Below, piece after piece: positions 1 to 7,797 of a stretch of 64,000 bases of DNA. Origin of the DNA: Berkiella sp964496435 (GTDB taxonomy: Bacteria; Pseudomonadota; Gammaproteobacteria; Berkiellales; Berkiellaceae); NCBI GenBank assembly GCA_964496435.1, contig CAZBZP010000019.1:14745-78744 (forward strand), given 5' to 3'. Position 1 is the first letter of the stretch; each line of letters starts with the position of its first letter. The notes beneath the pieces were generated by a model. That model had not been told where the DNA came from. It was given only the letters and a program-made list of their open reading frames with translations, and searched no databases. A program made the position numbers and the translations under genes.

Positions 1-583
1 CAGACGGTAACAGATCTAATTGAACAAGAACTAATTCAACTGCATTTATGGCTTCTGCGACGGAACAGATGAAGACTTCACCAAAAGGGACATCTTTATC
101 AAGATATTCTGAAAGAATCTCATGTGATCGCAATTCAACGTCTTCAGCACTATTTGTGTGGTAAACTGTATTGATCTTCCATTCGCCCAAGAGTTTATCC
201 AATGCTTGAAACCGCCTAATTCTTTTTTTTAGCCCAGTTATCCGCTTTGAATTTGAGTTCTGACTACTTCCTTTGAGAGCACCATGATTGCTTTTTAATT
301 CTATGAGATAGGCAATTGCTAAAGAAGAATCTTTCTCAAAAGGTAATGAATAGCTTCCATGGCAATGAACGCCACTAACCACATGATTGGGTATAAATCC
401 TTTGTGATTTACTAATCGACGTCCACCGCAGATCTGGCAGGTCGCTTTAATGCCTAACCACATGTTATTTACTTCCTCAAGTCGCTCCTCAACGCGATTT
501 ATAGTCATTCCGACTTTTACACGTTTCGCCTCCTCGTTCTCAAGAATATATACTCGTCCGTAAAGATATCTAAAGGCGGTCAT
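1..583 (-). CDS. GIY-YIG-like (T5orf172-type) protein, C-terminus outside window
   Basis: The minus strand stays open from an ATG at 583 to the left edge (194 codons, no stop). The N-terminus reads GRVYILEN, then VKVGMTINRVEERL, which fits the opening strands and the KxGxT...R helix of GIY-YIG-like T5orf172/MUG113 domains. Later, around residues 150-180, AEDVELRSHEIL and GEVFICS resemble the E..xH and EvF elements that close that domain. A CxxC plus H/C cluster (CQICGG, then HCHG near residue 70) sits between them and may bind a metal; this is inference. Members of the family are putative DNA-binding or nicking proteins found on phages and mobile elements. Function here is unproven; the partial reading frame is well supported. 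Confidence 0.72.
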   Translation of the reverse strand, partial: MTAFRYLYGRVYILENEEAKRVKVGMTINRVEERLEEVNNMWLGIKATCQICGGRRLVNHKGFIPNHVVSGVHCHGSYSLPFEKDSSLAIAYLIELKSNHGALKGSSQNSNSKRITGLKKRIRRFQALDKLLGEWKINTVYHTNSAEDVELRSHEILSEYLDKDVPFGEVFICSVAEAINAVELVLVQLDLLPS

Positions 584-668
584 AATCGCTAAAACCCTTC
601 TCGAAGTTTTGAAGATTCAAATATTAACTCAAGATCACTTAATTTAGTGTTCAAACAAACTTATAATG

Positions 669-1295
669 CTAATAAGTTTGCCTCTGGCTAAGGACCTCCA
701 GCCATGTATCAAGATCTTTTTTCAAGTATCGAATTGTTTTTCCTATCTTGAGGTATGGTGGACTAGAAATGTTGTCAGCATTCCCTTTGCAACGAGATTT
801 GCGCAAAAAACCTACACTCATGTTGATATAATGTGCTGCCTCTTTCTCTGAAAAACTACGATTTAATGCTGTGGCTTTTGAGTTGTTTGTCCCAGCTTCG
901 TCTTTTGTAGAATTTGGATTACTTTTAATTAGTTTTTTTATTTTCTCTTCTCTCTTATGAGATTTAATTAGGCAATCCAATACTTTTTGTCTTTGAATTT
1001 CCGTATATGGTATGCAGTCTTGCCGGTAATTACCGTCCTTGCAATTCAACATAATTTCAAGGCAAGTATCTATCATTCCTTGAACGATCTTCGAGATATA
1101 ATTAACATTTGAGATGCTATTATCGAAGATAGCTAAGCATTTTTCACAATTTTGAATTAAATCTTGATATAAAAATAAAACACTAATCCATTCTTGTATC
1201 GAGGGGTCATTTTTTATCGCATTTAAGGTTAGTTTTAATGTGCTTAGATCTTCTTTTGCTTTACTTATAGCAATATCAATATCAATTTCAAGCAT
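669..1295 (-). CDS. HTH (excisionase/AlpA-like) DNA-binding protein
   Basis: 208 aa. The first ~130 residues are helical, charged and not recognised. The last ~60 residues (SEKEAAHYINMSVGFLRK ... PPYLKIGKTIRYLKKDLDTWL) are a MerR/excisionase-type winged helix-turn-helix of the HTH_17 kind, with the usual order of recognition helix, a 'P.ylkiGk.iRY' wing and a closing 'DLd.Wl' helix. It begins 14 bp after the stop of the endonuclease I gene and is probably the last gene of a three-gene minus-strand operon. The position of the HTH at the C-terminus is unusual, since excisionases are often little more than this domain. It could be a local transcriptional regulator or an architectural factor; the target is unknown. 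Confidence 0.7.
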   Translation of the reverse strand: MLEIDIDIAISKAKEDLSTLKLTLNAIKNDPSIQEWISVLFLYQDLIQNCEKCLAIFDNSISNVNYISKIVQGMIDTCLEIMLNCKDGNYRQDCIPYTEIQRQKVLDCLIKSHKREEKIKKLIKSNPNSTKDEAGTNNSKATALNRSFSEKEAAHYINMSVGFLRKSRCKGNADNISSPPYLKIGKTIRYLKKDLDTWLEVLSQRQTY

Positions 1296-1309
1296 GTTGC
1301 TAACAGTCC

Positions 1310-2047
1310 TTAATTACATCGTTCTGCATACTTACTAATGTATGTATTATCATTACCTTGAGCTTCTTTAACTTTCATGTTCCATATTATTTCCCAATCA
1401 GAAGGCGGATAAGTCTTATTCCATCGTTTGAACATTTCTTCTTGGTTGGCGCTTAGCTTGAATGGATAAGTATTTGCCAGATATAGATGCGCTCGGGCTA
1501 TCATTCCTTTGACTTCATCACGTGGCTCAACAACTCGGTATTTCGTATCAATTATGATCTTACATCCATGAAAATTATATTTTTTCTCCCTACTTTCTGG
1601 GTAAAATTCACCAAAACGATAATCATTTCTAGCCTGATTTACTTCGCCTATAGCAGGTACAATATTGTGAAGGTCGGTATGCATTTTGCGAAATTCAGAA
1701 TCGATTTTTTCGCAGCATTTTCGGCCTTTATATTTCTTGCCGTTTTTCTTTTCGCATATAGGTTCACGCCAACATTCTCTTTGCTTTCCAAACCAAGAGG
1801 CTGGAACAAGATGCTCCCATTCAACCCTATTTGCCCTTCTGACCTCTCTTGGCTCATAACCACAACTCTGATGGTCCACATTTAGTTGTTCGTCATATTT
1901 ACAGCCGCAATATACAGTTTCTGGGTTGGAGGCCCATATGCTTCTTGCTATTCTCTTCGATTCTTGAAAATTTTTTGGGTGTTCAGCTTTTGCTATATTT
2001 ATGAAGACTAAAAAACAAGCTACAAATATTTGTAATAGTTTAGCCAT
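1310..2047 (-). CDS. endA: Endonuclease I family secreted nuclease
   Basis: 245 aa with a Sec signal peptide (hydrophobic residues 4-19, cleavage probably after AKA at ~21). The body carries the endonuclease I (PF04231, EndA/Dns) signature: CGC near residue 47, RVEWEHLVPASWFG around residues 74-87 with the catalytic His at 79, then HTDLHNIVPAIGEVNQARND supplying the metal-binding Asn. Family members are periplasmic or secreted non-specific DNases that use a beta-beta-alpha-metal fold; roles include nutrient release, limiting DNA uptake and degrading extracellular DNA. It lies 6 bp downstream of the DUF1016 nuclease gene, so the two are probably co-transcribed. Length is normal for the family. 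Confidence 0.9.
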   Translation of the reverse strand: MAKLLQIFVACFLVFINIAKAEHPKNFQESKRIARSIWASNPETVYCGCKYDEQLNVDHQSCGYEPREVRRANRVEWEHLVPASWFGKQRECWREPICEKKNGKKYKGRKCCEKIDSEFRKMHTDLHNIVPAIGEVNQARNDYRFGEFYPESREKKYNFHGCKIIIDTKYRVVEPRDEVKGMIARAHLYLANTYPFKLSANQEEMFKRWNKTYPPSDWEIIWNMKVKEAQGNDNTYISKYAERCN

Positions 2048-2053
2048 TCGAAA

Positions 2054-3139
2054 CTAATTTTCATCCTTCTCTTCATTACCTTCTAAGGCAGGCTTATTTT
2101 CTTGAAGAGCTAATTTCTCTCTTGCAGAGGCGATAGCTAAGTGCAGTTTTTTCTGTAATATTTCTTTCGGAGGTAGCTGGGTTAGATATTCGGCAACATG
2201 GATTCCACCTTGACCCATCTCTAATAGCTCAACTTGTTCTTGGTTTTTTTCAGCACACAATATTATTCCAAGAGGTGCTTCTTCCCCTTCTTTGCGTTCA
2301 TGCTTGTTTAACCATCTTAAGTACAATTCCACTTGGCCTTTATGAGCTGCTGAAAATTTATCAAGTTTGAGCTCCAACAAAATAAGTCTTTTGAGGCCTC
2401 TGTGGAAAAATAATAAATCTAGGTAGAAATCTTCTCCACCAATGGTGATTCTTTTTTGACGCTCTACAAAGCAAAAATCGCTTCCTAGCTCTCCGATGAA
2501 GGCCGATAGTTCTCCAAGGATCGCATTTTCTAAATTACTTTCGCTATAATCTTGTGGTAAGTCTAAAAAGTTCAGCAAATAGGGGTCTTTAAATACTAGA
2601 GTTGGAGTTACTTTTGATTCTTGTCCAAGTTTAGTTAGTTCTGCTTTGATAAAGGTTTCAGTATTTTTAGAAAGAGCTGTTCTTTCATAAAGCATCCCTT
2701 GGATTTTGGTTCGCAATGCACGAACACTCCACCGTTCTAGTCGGCACATTTCGCAATAAAATTGCATTTTTAGGGGATCTTTTAAGACCAGTATCTCCAC
2801 AAAATGTGACCATGACAATTGTTGCGACAGTGTCGCAATAATCTCAAACTCGGGGAATACCTTGTTGAAGTTAACCATTCTTGAGAGATTATCTCGGGTG
2901 AACCCTTTCCCAAATGCTTCTGTAAGCCTTTCAGCGAGGCTTTCCATAACCTGCTTGCCATATTCAGCTCGTTCTTCTTGGCCAATTAAATCTTGGTTAA
3001 TTTGGGCTCCAATATGCCAGTAAAGCACTACAAGAGCAGAATTTACAAATGTTGAAACCGAAGACTTGGCTTCGCTGATTAATATGCTAATAGTATTAAA
3101 CAGCTTCTTAGATGATTGTTCCGTTACGCGTATATTCAC
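2054..3139 (-). CDS. yhcG: DUF1016/YhcG family PD-(D/E)xK nuclease
   Basis: 361 aa. The N-terminal domain (about 1-175) has the DUF1016_N pattern including LSQQLSWSHF at 105-113. The C-terminal domain contains a PD-(D/E)xK core: D241 in YLDLLFFH, then E256 and K258 in ILLELKLDKF, so the catalytic triad is intact. Members are widespread, often on mobile elements or beside restriction-modification genes, and are predicted DNA nucleases of uncertain role. The ATG at 3139 lies 28 bp from a perfect palindrome (3167-3193), and a near-copy of that palindrome is embedded in the codons for the LSQQLSW stretch, which suggests autoregulation. It heads a probable operon with endA and the HTH gene. Confidence 0.9.
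   Translation of the reverse strand: MNIRVTEQSSKKLFNTISILISEAKSSVSTFVNSALVVLYWHIGAQINQDLIGQEERAEYGKQVMESLAERLTEAFGKGFTRDNLSRMVNFNKVFPEFEIIATLSQQLSWSHFVEILVLKDPLKMQFYCEMCRLERWSVRALRTKIQGMLYERTALSKNTETFIKAELTKLGQESKVTPTLVFKDPYLLNFLDLPQDYSESNLENAILGELSAFIGELGSDFCFVERQKRITIGGEDFYLDLLFFHRGLKRLILLELKLDKFSAAHKGQVELYLRWLNKHERKEGEEAPLGIILCAEKNQEQVELLEMGQGGIHVAEYLTQLPPKEILQKKLHLAIASAREKLALQENKPALEGNEEKDEN
2817..2843. repeat. Intragenic near-copy of the 27-bp palindrome
   Basis: AATTGTTGCGACA, then G, then an arm differing at two positions from the perfect complement. It encodes the conserved IATLSQQLSW segment of the DUF1016 protein, so coding constraint alone could produce part of the match, but the 13-bp left arm is identical to the upstream copy at 3167. 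Confidence 0.6.
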
Positions 3140-3166
3140 GGGAAATACCTTTTCATGCCTTGTTTA

Positions 3167-3193
3167 AATTGTTGCGACACTGTCGCAACAATT
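3167..3193. promoter_or_regulatory. 27-bp perfect palindrome, candidate operator of the DUF1016 gene
   Basis: Arms AATTGTTGCGACA and TGTCGCAACAATT (13 bp each) around a single central C. It lies just upstream of the ATG at 3139, where a promoter or 5' leader would be. A second copy with two mismatches in one arm lies inside the gene at 2817-2843. The symmetry suits a dimeric DNA-binding protein or an RNA hairpin in the leader. No binding partner can be named. Confidence 0.6.
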
Positions 3194-3343
3194 CTGTTGT
3201 GCCTACACATATGGCAATATTTATACAAAAATCAGTGCATTAGAGTAACAGAAGTGAGGTAACGAATGGGATAGGGTTAAAGCATATATATAATAGAATG
3301 GTAGCCGACTTACTGTATATGCACTATTACTAGTGTTTTTTTT

Positions 3344-3370
3344 ATTAGCCACGCGAAAAGCGTGGCTAAT
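3344..3370. other. Strong hairpin downstream of the H1-like gene
   Basis: Perfect 11-bp stem ATTAGCCACGC / GCGTGGCTAAT with a 5-nt loop. On the minus strand it follows the H1-like gene, but the bases after the stem are A-rich rather than T-rich, so it is not a canonical intrinsic terminator for that gene. It may be a 3'-end stabilising structure. The rest of 3194-3390 shows no gene. Confidence 0.55.
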
Positions 3371-3390
3371 GATGGGGCTATTTATAACTA

Positions 3391-3642
3391 TTAAGCCACT
3401 TTCTTCTTACGAACTACTCGTTTTTTTCTAACGGCTTGTTTAGGTGCTGCCTTTACCGCTTTTTTAGTTTTCGGTTTGCTTGCTTTACGTTTGGTTTTTT
3501 TGGGAAGTTCAACTTTAGCAGCTTTTACCTTAGTCGAAACTTTTCGTTTTTTTGTAGCAGGTTTTTTTGATACTTTGGGAGCCTTTGCTTTTGCCTTTGT
3601 AGCTTTCTTTGTCTTAGGAGCAGCCTTTTTTGAAGTTGTCAT
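3391..3642 (-). CDS. Lysine-rich histone H1-like DNA-binding protein
   Basis: 83 aa made almost entirely of K, A, P, V, R and T in short imperfect KKA/AKAK/PKTKK repeats, with no acidic residue except one E. This composition is that of bacterial histone H1-like proteins (Hc1/BpH1/AlgP-tail type), which bind DNA non-specifically and compact the nucleoid. A clear ribosome site (AAAGGA) lies ahead of the ATG at 3642. Low-complexity sequence prevents family assignment. On a mobile element such a protein may dampen the cost of incoming DNA, as H-NS-like stealth proteins do; that is inference. Confidence 0.72.
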   Translation of the reverse strand: MTTSKKAAPKTKKATKAKAKAPKVSKKPATKKRKVSTKVKAAKVELPKKTKRKASKPKTKKAVKAAPKQAVRKKRVVRKKKVA

Positions 3643-3803
3643 ATAAATTCCTTTTGAGTTGTGTTACAAAATCAAATTTAGCACAACTATTGGAAAAGTA
3701 AAATGCTCCATTATTGAATATCCATATATTTCTGGAAAAGTTAATTTTGGGGAAGGTTAATGAGCGATTATTAAAAGTAAACGTGGCGACTTTGAAATCG
3801 ACT

Positions 3804-4366
3804 TCAGCCTTTATTAGACCTAATCTGGATATCTCTTTTGGTGCAGGAATATAAGTAACAATCCCTTGTTGAACCGCCAAATGCGGGCAAGGTTAACCAA
3901 TTCTTTAAAATATTTTCGCGCACAAAGCCAGATTTTTCTAATACTTTAAAAGAGCCAATGTTCTCCAAATCGCAAACCATCCAAATTTTTTGCAATGAGC
4001 CTTGGGATAACAACCAATCAATACCCACCTTAAGTAATTCAGAAGCATACCCTTTATGCCAAAATTCTCTGCGTATACCAAAATGAACTTCAGCCTGATG
4101 TTCCTCAATCTTTGTAATTAATACCCCAATTGGCTCATCATTGGAAGCTAAAGAAACGACCCAAGAGAAATTGTCACCCTCTACGTCCCAGGAGAGATCA
4201 CACCATTTATCTAAAAATTTCTTTGTTTGTTCAATATGAGTATGAGGCAAACGAGTTAGAAATTTTGATGATTCTATGTCACTTTTGTCATGGAAAAGAA
4301 ATCAGCATCGACTTCACGTGCGCGACGTAAAATTAGTCTTTTAGATGAAAGATTCGTAGGTATCAT
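3804..4366 (-). pseudogene. Frameshifted GNAT acetyltransferase (RimJ/RimL type)
   Basis: An ATG at 4366 opens MIPTNLSSKRLILRRARE, a typical RimJ/RimL start, but hits a stop at 4274-4276 after 30 residues. The next frame carries the remainder without its own ATG (continuing ESSKFLTRLPHTHIEQ...) to a stop at 3804. It includes the acetyl-CoA loop region (FWHKGYASELL) and the N..S.kvLEksGF motif. Joining the frames at about 4277-4302 gives a complete ~180-aa GNAT. The only candidate start for the second part alone is TTG at 4250, which would delete the first beta strand. This is a one-base indel, either a real mutation or a sequencing error. Confidence 0.75.
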
Positions 4367-4488
4367 AGTACAATCGGTCAGTTATAATGTAATATTGAAA
4401 GTATTTGCTTAAATTTTGTAACAACACATATATTAATTATAAGGGGGAATTCAAGTTTGGAACAGCAGCTTAATGTTTGACAGGGCTT

Positions 4489-5097
4489 TTACTCGAAAAA
4501 AGTTGAAAACTCAGGAGAAATTTCTCCCTGAGGAAATAGTCCAGTATTAATTTTTGACCATTTTTCTGAGCTCAGAATATAGTAAACCATGTTTACTATA
4601 TCACGTCTTCCAGAACAAATAACTTCTTCTTCATACGCAATTTTTTCAAAGTCAAAACCTAATCGTTCAGGGATAAATTGACTCTTTTTGTTATCTTCTA
4701 AACAACGTATCTTTATACTTTCTAGTTTTAATATTTCAAAACCAAATTGAATAAGGAGCGCACAACTACCTGTTATAATTCCTTTTCCTTGGTACATTTC
4801 ATCGACCCAGTACCCTATGATCGATTCTCCCTTATACCAATCGAAGCTTCTAAATGAAACTAAACCAACAATTTTATTAAAATATCGGATCACAGCTGTA
4901 AGCGATTCATTTCTGGATTCACTATCTAAACACTTGAGAATGAAGTCACGAGTGTTCTTAACATTTAGGCATGAATCAACCCAAGGGAGCCATTTTCCTA
5001 GATACGAACGATTCTCATCAACCAGCTTGAAGATACTTGGCGCATCCTCAATTCTGACCCGAGATAATGTGATTGTTTTAGTAATACTTTTAGACAT
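4489..5097 (-). CDS. GNAT N-acetyltransferase, RimJ/RimL-like
   Basis: 202 aa. The start SITKTITLSRVRIEDAPSIFKLVDENRSYLGKWLPWVD matches the ribosomal-protein-serine acetyltransferase-like (RimL) group, where the W-LPW segment is typical. The acetyl-CoA site is the GYWVDEMYQGKGI region, followed by an N-KS--peRLGF helix. The last ~25 residues (after YYILSSEKW) extend past the usual end of the fold. Substrate is unknown: RimL relatives acetylate protein N-termini, but plasmid-borne ones may act on antibiotics or toxins. It is the second of three GNAT genes in a row. Confidence 0.85.
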   Translation of the reverse strand: MSKSITKTITLSRVRIEDAPSIFKLVDENRSYLGKWLPWVDSCLNVKNTRDFILKCLDSESRNESLTAVIRYFNKIVGLVSFRSFDWYKGESIIGYWVDEMYQGKGIITGSCALLIQFGFEILKLESIKIRCLEDNKKSQFIPERLGFDFEKIAYEEEVICSGRRDIVNMVYYILSSEKWSKINTGLFPQGEISPEFSTFFE

Positions 5098-5140
5098 GTC
5101 TTTTTGCAGACTATTTTAACGAAATTACATTTATTTATCC

Positions 5141-5737
5141 TTAACTTAAGCCAAATCTTGAAGGTGATTTGCTTAAACTCTCAGAGCAAATATTTACCGG
5201 GTTTATCTCAAGTGATTTGATTAATATAACCTCAGATTCTCGCAGAGGATATGCTTCACGTGATGCATCCATGATTTTAAAACCTGCTTTTTCATACAAT
5301 GAAATTGCTTTTGGATTATGCTTTTTTACTCTCAAAATTAATTCTTGAAGACCATTCTTTTCAGATTGCTCGATTGCTCTTCTTAAAAGATATTTTCCAA
5401 TACCTTTATCTTGCCATTCTTTATGGAGCCCCATTACTAAATATGCTCCATTTCCGTTCGCAACCATATTGTCAATAATTATATGCCCTACGGGATGGTC
5501 ATTGTGATAAATGAAAATTGAAAATGAGAGTTTATCATTCTCAAATGCAGCAATAAATTTCTCTTGTCTCTCAGGGGGGCAGCTATCATAATGATCTTTT
5601 GGCATATCCATGAATTCTGAAGATTCATGGAACAATTGACGAAAATACGCCAATAATTTGTCCCCCTCACCAATTCTAGGGCTTCTAGATATCAAGCTTC
5701 TATCGGCGACTAACAAAGATTCTTCTATTGCGCGCAT
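5141..5737 (-). CDS. GNAT N-acetyltransferase
   Basis: 198 aa. Central beta strands (FIYHNDHPVGHIII), then LVMGLHKEWQDKGIGKYLLRRAI carrying the Q-x-x-G-x-G/A acetyl-CoA pyrophosphate loop, then LRVKKHNPKAISLYEKAGF, the classical motif B of GNAT enzymes. The last ~20 residues are serine-rich and outside the fold. Substrate cannot be assigned. It lies 43 bp upstream (in transcription order) of the RimL-like gene and 46 bp downstream of the small ORF at 5784, so the genes could share a transcript. Confidence 0.85.
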   Translation of the reverse strand: MRAIEESLLVADRSLISRSPRIGEGDKLLAYFRQLFHESSEFMDMPKDHYDSCPPERQEKFIAAFENDKLSFSIFIYHNDHPVGHIIIDNMVANGNGAYLVMGLHKEWQDKGIGKYLLRRAIEQSEKNGLQELILRVKKHNPKAISLYEKAGFKIMDASREAYPLRESEVILIKSLEINPVNICSESLSKSPSRFGLS

Positions 5738-5783
5738 TTTAGGGCCCCAGAAAGATGGCTTCGGTAAGAAGCCTCTTCAATAT

Positions 5784-5966
5784 TTACTCGTCTTCTACAC
5801 ATGGTTTAAAGGCTGAATAGTTGCCACATGTGGAATTTCCACTTGGCCAAAGTGTTTCATCTATAGAACCATAAACTTTTTCATAGCGTAATTTTGTTTG
5901 ATCGTAAACATTTTGTAAATCAGACCTAAGCTCTCCCCTGGCAGGATAATGATCAAGATTTTTCAT
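5784..5966 (-). CDS. Small protein resembling the C-terminal part of a glycine-rich-domain (GRDP/DUF1399-like) protein
   Basis: 60 aa starting with an ATG preceded by a good ribosome site (AGGAGAAGAAT). It overlaps the last 14 bp of the MFS gene, so it is translationally coupled. The sequence LDHYPARGELRSDLQNVYDQTKLRYEKVYG, with a late CG...C pair, looks like the tail that follows the vDe.WH.fIl.T..Y..FC segment in bacterial GRDP-like proteins. That segment ends the ORF at 7242-7691 on the other side of the MFS gene. The two may be fragments of one ancestral gene. Assignment rests on pattern memory only. Confidence 0.45.
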   Translation of the reverse strand: MKNLDHYPARGELRSDLQNVYDQTKLRYEKVYGSIDETLWPSGNSTCGNYSAFKPCVEDE

Positions 5967-7215
5967 ATTCTTCTCCTATTATTTGCATAACTGAATTGCT
6001 TTCGAGGCAATCATAATTCCAAAAACCTGCATTATATAACCACAAGAATGTGCTTGTGAAAAATACTATAGAACACAGTATAAATATAGCTGATATTCCA
6101 TAATAATCAGAAATATATCCGAAAGCAATGGATGAAAGCGGCACAGCAGCTGTAAATATCAACGTATTTATACCAAAAATGCGGCCTTTAAACTTATTTT
6201 CTGTAACATTTTGAAGTATCGCTGTTGCAACTCCTTGAACGAGCGAAATACAGAATGAAACTCCAAAAATTGTTAATGTGAATACTTGATAGTTAGGACT
6301 GTAACCACAAACCAATAACAACATCGAACATAGCATGCTGCCTAGAATTAATATTTTACCGCGAAAATTTTCGCTAATTTTTGCAATACAAATTGAACCA
6401 ATAAAAGCCCCTATAGCTGAAATAGACATGGCAAATCCAACTGCAGATGAATAGGTATTGGTATAGCGATTTACACACGCAGCAATAAATACTATTAAAA
6501 ATGGCAATACGAAGAATGAAGATAAAAAGTTTAAGCCAAATATAACTTTTATTAATTTTGTACGTTTAATATAGGATATCACTTCAATATAATTGAAATC
6601 TTCTGATGATTTTAAAGTTACTTTTTCATTGCTTGGAGACATAAGCATTAAGTAAATAATAAGCACCAGAAAACTTAATGCATTAATGATAAATATTAAA
6701 CTAATTGGCATATAAATCATTAAAAATCCAGCTATAGCTGAACCAATTAATCTAGAACTATGAAAAATTGATAAGTTAATTGACGTTGCTTGGAAGTAAT
6801 CATTCTTTTTAACCAAGCTAGGCAAAAATGCTTGGTGAGTAGGCATATCAATAGCCAAAAGAACGCCGGCCATAAAACTCATTACGAACATACTAAGAAC
6901 AGATAATGAATCCGTCAGTACAAAAAATGCATATCCTACCGATAATAAAATATGTAAAAACTGTGTGGTAATTAAAATTTTTCTTTTTGAATATGAATCT
7001 GCTAAATAACCACCTAATAACGAAAACAGAAAGACAGGAAGATAACTAAGAGCGTATACCATTGAAACTTTCGAAAGAGATACAAGCGATGAAGCAATTA
7101 TCCAATTCAATGCCGCTTGTTGCATCCACGATCCTATCTGGGATAAAGCGTGTCCGATTGAATAATATCTGTAGTTTTTGTTATTGCGTAATAATTGCAG
7201 CGCAGGCGAATGCAT
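5953..7215 (-). CDS. MFS transporter (EntS/MFS_3 type)
   Basis: 420 aa, about 12 hydrophobic segments. The N-terminus LRNNKNYRYYSIGHALSQIGSWMQQAALNWII is typical of the MFS_3 group (EntS-like and other drug or siderophore exporters), where NxxFrxyw.g...S.iGsw...A is conserved. The loop between TM2 and TM3 has GGYLADSYSKRK, the MFS signature A. Predicted proton-driven exporter in the inner membrane; substrate unknown. It lies 26 bp after the ORF at 7242 and overlaps the small ORF at 5784, placing it inside a probable operon between two apparently related gene halves. Confidence 0.88.
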   Translation of the reverse strand: MHSPALQLLRNNKNYRYYSIGHALSQIGSWMQQAALNWIIASSLVSLSKVSMVYALSYLPVFLFSLLGGYLADSYSKRKILITTQFLHILLSVGYAFFVLTDSLSVLSMFVMSFMAGVLLAIDMPTHQAFLPSLVKKNDYFQATSINLSIFHSSRLIGSAIAGFLMIYMPISLIFIINALSFLVLIIYLMLMSPSNEKVTLKSSEDFNYIEVISYIKRTKLIKVIFGLNFLSSFFVLPFLIVFIAACVNRYTNTYSSAVGFAMSISAIGAFIGSICIAKISENFRGKILILGSMLCSMLLLVCGYSPNYQVFTLTIFGVSFCISLVQGVATAILQNVTENKFKGRIFGINTLIFTAAVPLSSIAFGYISDYYGISAIFILCSIVFFTSTFLWLYNAGFWNYDCLESNSVMQIIGEEYEKS

Positions 7216-7241
7216 AATTTTAAGACCACATCTTCAACATA

Positions 7242-7691
7242 TCATAAAACATTAGGTTCATTGCCGTACCAAATTGCTTGGCAAAATTCTCTATATTTTG
7301 CTGTATGTAAAATAAAGAAGTGCCAATACATATCTACTGGCCCTGAAGGTGCCTGTGTTTCTTTAGGAAAAATAATTGTAAGCGCTACAAACCGTTTAAA
7401 TTCGAGCTCAAGCATTTTTGCTATTTCCAAGTCAGCTTTACCAAAATGCAATTTGATAGGATAAATTTGTTCTTTTGCAAAGATTCTACCTTCTTGATGG
7501 CTGTCATCAGTAAAATTATTTGTAATCTCTGATAGATCATATTCTTCAAGTGCAAGAAGTCTTTTTTTATCTAAGTCGCTCAAGTCGAGCTCAGAAGGAT
7601 TTTTTGGGATGACTGAATCAATCATAGTGCTTACCTTTTTCAGAAAATATAAATTTGTGCCTACTTTACCATATACTTTTAAAGCTAGCAT
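7242..7691 (-). CDS. GRDP/DUF1399-like protein fragment, probably truncated
   Basis: 149 aa as the longest frame. An internal start MIDSVIPKNPSELDLSDLD (ATG at 7625) is a likelier beginning because the first 22 residues look atypical. The C-terminal part PSGPVDMYWHFFILHTAKYREFC fits the vDe.WH..Il.T..Y..FC motif of glycine-rich-domain-like proteins, but the frame stops only a few residues later, where relatives continue for some 60 residues or more. A sequence like that missing tail is found at 5784-5966 beyond the MFS gene. Function of the family in bacteria is unknown. Confidence 0.5.
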   Translation of the reverse strand: MLALKVYGKVGTNLYFLKKVSTMIDSVIPKNPSELDLSDLDKKRLLALEEYDLSEITNNFTDDSHQEGRIFAKEQIYPIKLHFGKADLEIAKMLELEFKRFVALTIIFPKETQAPSGPVDMYWHFFILHTAKYREFCQAIWYGNEPNVL

Positions 7692-7797
7692 TTAAAATAC
7701 CTTTAAATTCAAATCTAGAAGAAATTGTTACAAATCTTACATACATACCTTTTTATGTGTAGATATTAGCTATCTCAAATGGAAACAGTTTAAATAC

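Noticed and set aside
1487..1885. 132-aa plus-strand ORF opposite endonuclease I
   Set aside because: It mirrors conserved endA codons; no ribosome site and no recognisable domain.
3344..3370. Intrinsic terminator of the H1-like gene
   Set aside because: The stem is strong, but on the minus strand the bases that follow are A, not T, so termination by the usual mechanism is not supported.
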